A stretch of DNA of 64,000 nt from Beta vulgaris subsp. vulgaris (lineage: Eukaryota; Streptophyta; Magnoliopsida; Caryophyllales; Amaranthaceae): the NCBI RefSeq assembly GCF_026745355.1, contig NC_079208.1:58638892-58702891 (forward strand), given 5' to 3'. Position numbers and translations under genes: made by a program. The number at the start of each line of letters is the position of its first letter. The stretch's first letter is position 1. Below are positions 25,241-35,660 of this stretch, piece by piece. A model generated the notes under the pieces. The model was given only the letters and a program-made list of their open reading frames with translations, was not told the DNA's origin and did no database searches.

Positions 25241-25924
25241 AAGGCTCCATTGACTTTATTTCATATAGTGTTAGATGATATTGTAGCTTTGGTCCCTTTT
25301 TTGCTTACGTTGTTTGATATATTGTTAATAGATCGGGGAACAAAGTATCCATGCTTTAACCCACTTTCAACATTTGGAAGTTGATAAATAAAACTGGAAA
25401 TATCATTTTCTCGATTTTATTATATATAGTGCTTCGATGTTTCAATAAATTAGTTCTTTCTCGGGATTCCTTTCTACCAAAAAATGAGAAAGACGATAAA
25501 TAATTTAACGATATTTGTTTATATTAAGTTAGTATTCTTAGTTGCCCATGTTTTTCATAATATCGATCAAAATTTAGGATTTTTTGCGAGAAACTACCTT
25601 TAACTTTCATGTTTTTGCGAGAAACTACCTTATACATATTTTCGTTACTAATAACAATGAAAGATATAGATGTTATTGATTGATTTCACATAGTGCTTTA
25701 TGAAATTAATGCACGACTATTAGATATATTAGTGGTGAAAGTTGTGTATCGACAAACATATACATAATATTTTTTTTGTTAAAATGTTAATCACAAGAGA
25801 TAATTAATAATTACTATTTTTTCGAACGATAACTTTTAATAATTATTATATCATAATAAATTTTGAGGGATAATATTTATGTCAAGGATAATATTTCTAT
25901 TATTAATCATCATTTTTTTTGTCA
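25241..25924. other. AT-rich intergenic, nothing recognised
   Basis: A short duplicated phrase, gcgagaaactacctt, occurs twice near 25590-25635. No gene was seen. Confidence 0.4.
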
Positions 25925-26068
25925 AATAAGGTTAAATAAGTTCCAATCATTTCCTATAAGTTATAATTAGTTATAATTAGGTCCTATAAGGTCTAATAAG
26001 TTACAATCAGGTCCAATAAGTTCCAGTTAGGTCCAATAAGTTGAATCAGGTCCAATAAATCCAGTTCA
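25925..26068. repeat. ~20-bp minisatellite (ggtccaataagttccaat-type)
   Basis: Imperfect units such as ggttaaataagttccaatca, ggtctaataagttacaatca, ggtccaataagttccagtta and ggtccaataagttgaatca follow one another, about seven in all. The tract ends next to a Tourist-like MITE. Confidence 0.75.
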
Positions 26069-26083
26069 AATAAGTTCAATTTA

Positions 26084-26396
26084 GGTGTTGTTTGGTTGAA
26101 AGCTATTTTCCTTGGAAATAGTAATTCCTAGGAAATACATTATGGGTATTGTGTTTGGTTGGAGGGAAATGGAAGAAGCATAGGAAATACAAATTCCAAG
26201 GGAAATAGAATTTCCCATGAAACATGGGAAATCACTCACCAAGCCTCCCCCAGTGAGTAATTTCCTAGAAAATGCAATTTCCTATGGTGTCAATCAAACA
26301 ATTTTGTCTAATTCCTAGGAAATTAGCAAGGAAAATAATTTCCCATGAAATATAAATTCCCATGGGAAATTACTTCCATGTGAACCAAACGAGGCT
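26084..26396. mobile_element. Tourist-like MITE (PIF/Harbinger type)
   Basis: The ends are ggtgttgtttggttg and, inverted, agcctcgtttggttcaca. They are flanked by TTA on both sides (26081-26083 and 26397-26399). The interior holds several ggaaat/atttcc motifs in both orientations, giving a fold-back structure. The length of 313 bp, the TTA duplication and the GTTTGGTT core all fit Tourist elements. Confidence 0.65.
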
Positions 26397-26731
26397 TTAG
26401 TTCAAGATTATTCAAGTGAAGCGAACACACCTTAAATGATTACAATTTTTTTAAAAAAAAGAAGACAATAAAAAATGATTAGCCCAACTGGCTATCTTAT
26501 GTAACAAACCCTTTTATCAAAACTCAATAGAGTGGGCTTAACTATATACTGGGCTCAAATCTCAATCTTCTTCCTATGATATCAATTATCAACCAACAAA
26601 ACAACTGCATATATTAACGAGAACCTGAGAAAAAAAGAAGGGAAGATAGTGAGGCGCATACACAGTACGCAGAGATTAGAAAAAGAAATAGACTAAGAAA
26701 AGAGGAGAGAGAAAAAAAAGCTTAAGAAAAA

Positions 26732-29700
26732 ATGGGAGGTTGGAGAAAATTCGATCCATGGCCAATTTTCTTCAAGAGAGAGTGGAATCGTAACTGGCCT
26801 TTCCTCGTTGGATTCGCTGTTACTGGTACTATCATCACCAAGATCTCTCTTGGTCTTACTGGTACTAATTTTTTGATTTTCTCTCTCTTCCATTTTTTTC
26901 GTTTTTTTATTTTGTCATTGATTGGTGATTATTCTAGTTTTATTTCATGATTTTTTTTGTGTTTTTGTTTTGTTTGCAGAGGAACAAGCGAAGAATTCCA
27001 AATTTGTTCAGAGGCATAAAGGGTATAGTATTCATTTGTATCTTTTGTCAAACCCTAGATCTATAATTTTTGCATCGTTTATGAGTTTTTGTTTTGTGTG
27101 TTTTTGTTTGATTAGGATAAGATTGCATTGCGATGATGTTTTTTTTGTCATGTGAGATTAATGGTTTCAGCTAAATTGATTTTGAAACATACTTTGTTGA
27201 TTTGGGTTATAGGCTTGTTGTTGATAGTGGCTGTGTTCGGCCGATAGCGGATAGCTGATAGCTGGTTGCACTAGTGGATTAATTAGTTGTTTTTAGGAAA
27301 GTAATTGGTAGATAGATGATAGTATGAGTTGTGGGGGAATTGATGAGACGTTGTAACAAGGGAAACAGTTCATTGATCTATTTTGATTTAGCTGGATTTG
27401 CTTTGTTGTCGGTACTCGGTGATTTTAAGTTGTGGAGTTGAATAGAAGTATCGGTTTTATTCTGTTTAGCGGTGATTTGTTCATTATACACAGGGTTTAG
27501 GTCACAAATTTTGTGGAAACTGATTGTAGATTCGATGGTGTCGTTTTTTTTAATCATCTTAAATCGCTGTGGAACCCTAGGCAACAGTTTTTCATGTCCA
27601 TATTTAGTTGTGATTGCTCTTTCCACATGAATATAAGGTTTTATTTGTATTTGCATGATGATTATTTGTTTATCAAGGGAAAAGATGGCAGCTGAGAAAA
27701 TTCATACTCATTTCAAATCTGACTAAAACAGAACATTTGGGAATGAGGGGGTTGGTGTAATCCTAAATGATTGGTGGATGGGTTGTTGAGTTCATTTCTC
27801 TTTTTTCTATTACTTGACATTTGATAACATAGAGATACTGATAGTAGCACCACTTCAAAGTGGTCCGACCATCATAATCTTATCTTATAATCTAAGGATA
27901 GACGTGACTTAAGGTCTGTTGAATGTTTTTTTTGGGATTGGTGTCTCAAGTCTCAACCTCCAAATGATCCGTTTGTTTTTTATTCAAACTATTCTGAAGA
28001 CAGTTTTTTCTCATGATCTTGTGGAGAAAAACTGGGAAAAAAGGTGCAAAACCTAAGGAAGGGTCTCTGCTTGCTTACTTTACTGGGTGGAGTTCAGGCA
28101 TGTAATATATAAATAGAGATCTTTCTCTTCAACTCGGGTGGTATCTTGATCCTCAAGCATTACATTACAAAGAAGTAACTCCAGAATAAGATTTATTGGT
28201 CAATTGCCAAAGAGAAAGGGGAATCTATGTAACTTATAAGTGGTGCATTCATGGCTTATAGCTGATAGCTAATAGCCGGTTGTATTAGGCGGTATCTATT
28301 AGCTGTTTTCACTAGTGAATTCTTTTAGTAGTGTGTATGAAATGGTTGGAGGATAGCGAATTGTATGGCGTGTGGGGGAATTGAGTAGATGAAAAGCAGT
28401 TCATCAATCTATTTCAATCAAATTGGATTTGCCTTCTCGCTGGTACTAGTGATTTTAAGTCATTTTGAAGTTGAATAGTGGTGTCAGCTTTTATCTTAGT
28501 ATTTGCGGGTTGTTCATTTGCCTATATTCATTCATTATACATAGGATTTAGATCATAAAATATCCTGGGAAATGCCTCTTACATCCAACTGATTGCAGCT
28601 TAAATAGGTGTGACTAGAATTTGACATGGGAATTCGTTCTCTTTGTTGGGTATAAATTTTGTTAGAAAAGGATCAGTGTAGAACTCTAGGCAACAGTTAT
28701 TCTTGTCATTAACCGTGCATATTTTTCTTTCCATGGATAATTGTCACTGCTCTATCAGCATGAATACAAGGTTCTTATGTATATATGCACGATGATAATT
28801 CGTCTATTTAGGCAAGAGAGGCAGCTGTGAAACTTTTTTACCGACTCATCAAATCTGACAAAGGAGAGAACATTCTCTTGCCAATGTGTTCTTTTGTCAT
28901 CTTATCATGTCTTTACATCTTATATTCAGATGTCTGGGAAAAGGTTGGGTGGGGTGGGAGGAGATTTCACGGTACAAAAAATATTTCGCTAGCGCGGCTC
29001 CGGTATAAGGGGCAAGATACTGTAATGTAGCGGGGGAATCCGCTGTTTCGGATGCCACAATAGTGTATTCCATCGCTCCCCTTTCCCGAAATTTAGTAAC
29101 TACCGGTGCCACATAAGATGCTTCAAATCCACTCTTTTTCCTACTCAAAGAATGTGTTTTCTTTTACTGTCATGTTCTTTTGTACAAAAGCTAGTTGTTG
29201 TAACCTTAAATGATATGTCGATAGGTTGTCGAGTTCTTTTCCATTTTTTCTATTACTCAACATTTGATTATGAATAGATATTGATATTAGCACCGCTTCG
29301 GTATGGTCCAACCATCATAATCTTGTCTTATATTGATAAATGCGATTTAAGGTTGTTTTAATGACCTTTGTGGGATTGGTGCCTCAATCTCCAAATGATC
29401 CGTTTGTTTTTTGTTCATAATATTATGAAGGCAGTTTCCCTCATGCTCACGTGGATAAAATCCTTGGCAAAAAAGGTTCAAAACACGAAGGGCTGTGCTT
29501 ACTTTTCTGAGCGGAACCCAGACACGGAAATCATAAATAGATCTTTCTCTTCAATTGGTTGTGGTGGTAGGGTTATCTTTGAAGTTGAACCTGTAACATT
29601 ACATTATAAGATTGAGGGTAACTCAAGGAGTTGTTGGTCAATCATCAAAGAGAGGGAATCCATACAACTTATAGATGGTTCATGCATGGTTGAGTTGCTC

Positions 29701-31336
29701 AATGACAAACAATGTCTAGTTAGCCACATGGCCCACATCCAAGCCTTTTCCTCTCTACGTTTAGACATCGTTAAATGTCTGAATATGACAAGTCTAATGT
29801 GGCTCCTTTGAGCCATCATACCGTGCTTCACCACAGAAATTGTAGTTTGATCAACAGACCTGTTTGATCACTTTGATCAACAAGTCTATGGTCTTACAAT
29901 TAGTAGCATTTACAAGATATGGATGTTTATTGTTGAAGGGTATGACAGTAGCTACTCTTTACTCAGAGCATAAAGATCTTCAGAAAGCTGGGGTTATGTT
30001 CATTGTTCCCTCTTCCTACTATAAGACATGGATAACATATGATGACCGCTAAAGTTTGGTGCTGGATTAGTAAATTCCTCTTAGATTCCCGTGTCAAAAT
30101 GGTGTGGTGGTTTGCTTATGCAGTGTCATGAATAGTCAAATACTAACTATTATCTGGTGATAAGACAATTTCAAATTTCAAGACCAATTGTTTAGAACGT
30201 TTTGGTTTCAGCCTTTCAGGTTTGAAGTATCAAAGTTTTGTGTTAGTAGTTAGGACCTACTGCTACAACATTACTTCTCTATGTTAGATTTTTAGATTTA
30301 ATCTTCCTAGTAACTACAAGATTTGTCTATAATTTTAAAATTTCGTTGCGGGTAACTATGTCTTTAACTTTATAATTCATTCTTGAAGCCTATTTAAATT
30401 AGGTTCTGTCTCTCCTTCCTAAACATTTGTCTCTTCCCCTGAATCACTCATTGATGTAAGTGGGAAATTCAATAAAATTCATGTGTCCTCAAAAGTCCAA
30501 ACCATGTTTACCTTTTGCATCCTAGTATTTTTAGTCATTAAAAGTTCAAGAACAATCAAATGCGCTTATGTGGAAGAGAGAGCCAGAGAGGATATGAAAT
30601 GAGAAGAGTAGGTGTAGAATCTAGGAAGATAGGGGAGAGAAATTAATCACTGAAGTTAGAGGACAAGTTTTTTTTACCAGAGATTAGGGTTCCACCCCCC
30701 CCCCCCCCCAAACCAACCAAAACCCCTTTCCAACACCTGTGAAAAAAGGTAAAAGTTAAAGTTTATGAAGTTAACAGGAAAAGTAACTATGAGTTGCAGA
30801 GCACAAAAAAATCCTAGCTCCTCAATTCTCTTTGTTAAGGTGAAGTTTAGGAACTTAAATGTGTTGTCTTCTCCACATTCAACTTTTATATCCTGAACTA
30901 CTTTAAAGTGGATTATTGAACCGCAAAGATATGTTATTAATCTATGAAGAAGTAGTTGATCATTATGTATCAACTCATGGGTCAACTGGAAACAACCTTG
31001 AACCTTTTTGCTATCGTAGGGTTGAAATTATGGATTCAGGTACATACATGATCCAACTCAATTTGTTTTGTAAGGGTGAGAGAGCCCGTTCAGAGGCATC
31101 AGGTAAATGTTAATGTAGGCTAGTATGGGCGATTTTTCCTGTGCTGTTCTGAATATAGTTTCATGTTGGGGTATTCCATCAGTTAATGTCGTGGGTCATA
31201 CTTGCCTCTTGTCCTTTTGAAGTGCATTTTTTACCGCCTTCATGATTTTTCATATGCTTCTTTTATTAGAAGTACTTTATGACAAAATTATCAATTGGTC
31301 TCGTTTTGATTGCTTGCTGTATATTTCAGGCACTAA
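26732..31336 (+). CDS. Mitochondrial ATP synthase 6 kDa subunit
   Basis: A small membrane-associated subunit of plant mitochondrial F1Fo-ATP synthase. Exon 1 (26732-26861) encodes [18 protein letters not shown]...; exon 2 (26980-27022) encodes [14 protein letters not shown]. Both closely match the plant family as I recall it (about 55 aa). A single hydrophobic stretch, [17 protein letters not shown], is the likely membrane helix, after an aromatic and basic N terminus. The best third exon starts at 31330, adding only Gly-His before a TAA at 31334-31336. Its 3' UTR would run to a polyadenylation signal AATAAA at 31628-31633, giving 59 aa and a 4.3-kb intron. An alternative acceptor at about 27170 would also give an immediate stop. 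The first two exons are secure; the third is inferred. Confidence 0.85.
27236..29690. repeat. Diverged tandem duplication inside the ATP synthase gene intron
   Basis: Unit 1 (about 27236-28254) and unit 2 (about 28258-29690) share, in the same order, agctgatagct, gtgggggaattga, aacagttcat, gtgattttaag, ctaggcaacagtt, accatcataatctt, caaatgatccgtttgtttttt and acattacatta. Unit 2 is longer because it holds the chloroplast-derived insert (about 28966-29140) and neighbouring extra sequence. The duplication is old enough for many substitutions. Confidence 0.75.
28966..29140 (-). pseudogene. atpA: Nuclear insert of chloroplast atpA fragment (NUPT)
   Basis: On the minus strand the frame reads [10 protein letters not shown], then [17 protein letters not shown], then KYFLYRE. 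This matches the internal region of chloroplast ATP synthase alpha subunit (nucleotide-binding domain) and differs from mitochondrial alpha. A few substitutions are visible (for example VAS where the plastid protein has VVA, and KYF for EYF). The similarity stops after YRE and before KSGFEAS, so only about 58 codons are present. It sits inside an intron and opposite to the host gene, so it is not expressed as protein. Confidence 0.8.
29691..31329. other. Rest of the long intron; no gene recognised
   Basis: The frames at 29368-29811 and 30916-31113 show no known domain. A C homopolymer of about 15 lies at 30696-30711. This is treated as intron sequence. Confidence 0.4.
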
Positions 31337-31639
31337 AGGGGGCTGAAGTAATTTTGCTTTGATGGAAGCCTATCTGGCTGATGAATAACAAAAGCTCTGA
31401 CGCTTAAGATTTTCTTCGGAACTTGTATTGAAGATAATGTTGGTGGATATTTTTTCCTTGATAAAGGAGCTGTTTAATTTGTTACATGGATTGCTTTTAT
31501 ATCTAGAATCACTAAAGATGATATACAGATTCAGTAGTCCATTGATGCTTTCTTTTGTGCGTTTTTTTTTTTTTTTTGCTTTGCTTTAGAAATGTTCTTT
31601 TATACAGCTTGTCAATCAATCTAGTGAAATAAACTCTGC

Positions 31640-32820
31640 TTTAATAAGTTCACTCCCAAGTTGATATGCTGTATATGGTCTCTGTAGCCTCACTTGATGA
31701 TCCGTTTGCTAGGGCTGGTGGAGCTCTGCAGCCAAAAGTTTTCATGTATTGGGGGTGCTATTGCCTATGTCTGTCTGTAGTTGCTTTCCTCAGGCCTCCT
31801 GGTGGTCGGCTTAGACCTCGTGACCACCACATTGATTTATCTTGCTTTATCCATAATGCAAACACTCTAATTTCAGCACTCTGACATTAAGATGTATGGT
31901 CTTGTAAGACTTGTACCCATCGTCCCATCCTCTGGAAACTAGGCAAGTGTAACCATGTGTTGGTACTTGGTGGTAACTGGTAAATTGATCTTTGTTCACA
32001 GGTTTTTGAGTCCTAATTTGTGAACAAGTAGACAATAATGTAATTTTCTTCCTCAAAGGTTAATGAAGTTGATGGGCTATGATCTCGTGTCTTTGGTATC
32101 TCTTCCCTGAAGTCTTTACCAGTTGATGAGATTATATGTCAGCATGCGTGCGATGTGTTGATATCCTGCTTAGTTTGGTACGTTTGGTGCACACGTTCTG
32201 TAATCAATAGGCTATATAGCTTGATAACCTTCTTTCAGCTAAATTTATCTTGTTTCCAAGTTGTGTGGATCAGCACACTGCCGAGGGATATTCTTGAATA
32301 TCCAGTTGGAGAGAATTGATACCATTCAGCTAGGATTCGACCCCAAGATCAGTGGCTGGTATGTGCTACAATCGTCGTACTTTTTGTCACTTATACAGTT
32401 ATACCACTTGTTACTGGGTTCCAAATACTTTGGCTGTTTGACCTGGCTAAAAAGTTTGGCTGTTACCAGTATATCATCTCTGTTTTATGGTCCTTGAGTT
32501 CCCGTTCTTGTGCCTTGTCCGGAAGCTCATTGTCGTTTTCTTTGAGTTGAAAAGATTCTTTTATTAAGTCGCTGTTATCTGCAAGTTTCAATTGTGAACT
32601 TGGTTAATGACATTCAATAAACCTTCTGCAAAGAGTTCTACACCGTCGTCCATATGTGGGTTTTGTTTGTATAGGTTTTGTTGCACACTGTCCACAAAGT
32701 GTAAATGTTTTGATTTAGACAGGTTCTTTGTAGACGAATTATGTTCTCATTTTATCAGATAGTGTTTTCATTTAATTAATTACTCCAATTGTATTGGAGA
32801 AGATGAAATGCTGACAAACT
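31640..32820. other. Downstream flank with unassigned sequence
   Basis: A less AT-rich stretch with a 72-aa frame (31666-31884; contains DDPFARAGGALQPK and RPPGGRLRPRDHH). It matches nothing I recognise. It may be part of the 3' region of the preceding gene or an unrecognised relic. Confidence 0.3.
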
Positions 32821-32822
32821 AT

Positions 32823-32987
32823 GTTCTTTTGGACTGAACTGAACCAAATTCCATTTATCTGAAGTGAATTTAATTTGTTTGATTTGAATTGAATGAAAAC
32901 GGTAAGAGGTAATTGAATTGAATTGGATTTTCCTTTTTTTGAACTAAACTGAATTTGTTTGAACAGATTAATTCAGTTCAAAAGAAC
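32823..32987. mobile_element. Short terminal-inverted-repeat element
   Basis: The left end gttcttttggactgaa is mirrored by ttcagttcaaaagaac at the right end (15 of 16 paired). The interior is built of aatt/gaatt-rich motifs in both orientations. The length of 165 bp fits a MITE. No target duplication could be assigned. Confidence 0.5.
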
Positions 32988-33575
32988 GGAGTTGAAGTGC
33001 GTGCCGTAAGAATTAGATTTTGGAATTATCAATGTCAATAGTGAATACCATTATGGTAAATTGAAACAATTTAGCGGAATGGTCTCTTACCGTACTACCA
33101 TTATTCTTATGTGGTGCGTACAATGATCAAGAAAATGGTGGTTGCACCAGATTTAGTTCCATTCCTTTTATATTGTATTCAAGCTATTAAATTAATGATT
33201 TATGATTAGGATTTGTATCATACTGATGATATATAGGTACAACCATTCATTGAGAGTATTCTTTTGCTATAAAATAATAATTTATGAGTATATAATATCC
33301 TATATTGTTAATCAGATGCTAGTAGGATATTTGTCATAATCATCATCGCATAATTTGTTCCTTTCAACTTATTTTTTGGTGACAAAGATAATCATTTGTC
33401 AAACCTTGATTAAAAGCAAATATTACCAAGGACTTATATTCAAAGCTTTCCGTCTCTTTATTAGTTGCCAAATATTTCATTTTCACCTGAAATCTTTGAC
33501 ATAGGTTAAAATTAAGTAACTACATATTTTGAGGAAAAATTTCAAATACAAACCTAATAGTATGATAATCTAATA
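32988..33575. other. Intergenic, nothing recognised
   Basis: AT-rich, with no coding similarity. Confidence 0.4.
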
Positions 33576-33666
33576 CTTCCTCCGTTTCATAATAAGTGAA
33601 ACACTTCTCTAAAAAAGCTTTTACATAAAAGAGAGAAGTGTTTCACTTAATATGAAACGGAGGAAG
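33576..33666. mobile_element. Stowaway MITE
   Basis: A 91-bp near-perfect hairpin. The left end is cttcctccgtttcat and the right end is atgaaacggaggaag, with arms continuing through aagtgaaacacttctct. TA dinucleotides flank both sides (33574-33575 and 33667-33668). The sequence ends and the TA target are diagnostic of Stowaway (Tc1/mariner-type) MITEs. High arm identity suggests a fairly recent insertion. Confidence 0.9.
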
Positions 33667-34469
33667 TATATAAATATAATTTATGAGTATTTATATACAA
33701 AATTAGGCTTAAAAAGTTAAAGACATACACTTTTTTTTTTTGTTTGATAAATAAAATGCGTCATATTCAATCGAAATTTGGCACATGTTGATACTACTAA
33801 ATCTATCATGTCAATAAAAGCCAATAGCAAATATGTGGTTAGATATTTTCTTAATATACAAGATTCGAATTGACAACGTCAAATAACATGAGATTTTATA
33901 GAATAATTCAAGTATTTTCATCCACAAAGTAATACTAGTATCTACAAGAAAGTATCCAACATTCTAATACTCAAATTCCAAAAATCTAATATCGCATTCA
34001 TGGCTTTTAAATTAAACCAAGGGGAAAGAAAGCAAGAAACAAAAGTCATTCTCATGACCTATCATATGCACGTAATTTGTCATGTACTTTTTATTTTTCT
34101 TAATTGTTTGTCTTTATTTCTTTTTCCTTCGCGCGAATCATCTAGTGACCCTAAATTGAAAATTATTGTTACAACTTGCAATTGAATCAAACAAAGCAAC
34201 AACCCCCACTCCTTAAAAAAGAGAAATAGTAGTGAATCTACCAGCACGTGACACGTATACAAACAATTGCTGACGTAGCTTTAAAAACACTTTCCTAAAT
34301 GCTTCCTTTGTTTTGCATTATTCCTTCGATCTTTTTTTATTTGCTATATTTTACCATTTTTTATACTTGTTATATTTTCTAAACATTTTTACTTTTAGTT
34401 AGTATCTACATATTATTTATATCTATACTCTTAATTTTGTTTTAATTGTACAAAAACAATTACTTTACG
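33667..34469. other. Intergenic, nothing recognised
   Basis: AT-rich and without gene similarity. Confidence 0.4.
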
Positions 34470-34470
34470 C

Positions 34471-34700
34471 TTAGGCTCTATTTGGTAGCACGTAAAACGT
34501 TTTCAGTGTAAGAAAAATGATGAAATGAAAGGAAAATGAAAAGGAAAGTCAAAAGTGAGGAAGTAGTGAGAGGAGAGTACAATAGAGATAAGAAAAACAA
34601 TTTTCCCTTCATTTTGAAAGGAAAATGGTTTTCCATCATTAGTAGAGTAATTTTACTCAAAGGAAAAATGATTTACACTCTTTTACCAACCAAACAATGT
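34471..34700. mobile_element. Probable MITE with TTTGGT-type ends
   Basis: The left part ctctatttggtagcacgtaaaa is partly mirrored by ttttaccaaccaaacaatgt at the right. The interior also has inverted gaaaatg/cattttc motifs around the centre. It resembles the Tourist/hAT-type MITEs with a TTTGGT core, but the repeat is imperfect and no target duplication was found. Confidence 0.4.
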
Positions 34701-34877
34701 AAAACTGAAAATAAAGGAAGACAATTTTTCTTTTTCAAAAATTATTAAAAGAGACTGTCTAATTTTAATATAATTGTAAACCTAGTCACTAAATGTATTA
34801 AACTAGTTACCGAAAGAAATTAAACTAGTCATTATTGAACTAATTCTGTTTTTAATATTGAACTTATCATCGTCTAA

Positions 34878-35270
34878 TCTATCTATAGAAATATATTAAA
34901 AGGCGTAGTATAGGGGTTTGATCCCGATACCTCAAGTACATATACTAAAGTCCACTAAACTTAGTTGTATTGAGTATTATTATCATAAAGTATTATATTA
35001 ATAAACGTAATTTTTTCTCGTCTAAGACATAACTCAGACTTAATAACTAATCTATACTAATATATTAAAAGGCGTGCCTAAGCCAGAAATGGTGACACAT
35101 GATGCTCTCCCTAAGGGAGTTTTACTCCATGTAATGCACAACAATAAAAAAGATTAGAAATTGCAGTGTAAAGTTTGATCTCGGAACCTCCGGTACATAC
35201 ACTAAAGTCTTAATCACTAGATCAAATAATATTTAGTGTTATAATTTTAAATTATAATATTACTAAATAG
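34878..35270 (+). mobile_element. Two consecutive Helitron 5'-end fragments
   Basis: tctatctatagaaatatatt at about 34878 and tctatactaatatattaaaa at about 35052 each lead into the same kind of sequence: ttaaaaggcgt, then gtttgat(c)ccgatacctc, cggtacata, cactaaagtc, tttagtgttataattt. TCTATACTA is the usual start of many plant Helitrons. A third relative begins at 44271. Neither copy here has a 3' end in view, so both look truncated. Confidence 0.55.
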
Positions 35271-35372
35271 AAAATTTCCTTATCCGGAAAGTAATTTGGA
35301 CCTAATAATTAGTTTTAATTTAAAAATAGGCGTTTTTTTTACCAGACATTTATCTCTCCTTAACTTTGTCCG

Positions 35373-35380
35373 TATAAAAG
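35373..35380 (+). promoter_or_regulatory. TATA box of the ACT-domain gene
   Basis: TATAAAAG lies about 290 bp upstream of the ATG at 35661, followed by a CT-rich leader (ctctctctcttg) typical of plant 5' UTRs. Confidence 0.5.
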
Positions 35381-35660
35381 AAAACAATGCAAATAATAAA
35401 AACACAAGGAGAAACTTATATTGAGTCACTGCCGAGTGCCGCCTCCACTCACTCTCCCTTTATTACCTTTTATTTTTTCTCTCTCTCTTGTTTTTAGTCT
35501 TCCATAATAAACGAGAAAGAAAAAGCAGAAATAAACAAGTACCTGAATAATAATGAATATCGGTGGGAGGAGCAATAGACTGTAAGCGGCGTCTGAGTAT
35601 TTCGAGATAAAAATACCACCTTTGAATCTCAACGGAATTCCCAATTTTCTTTTTTAATAA

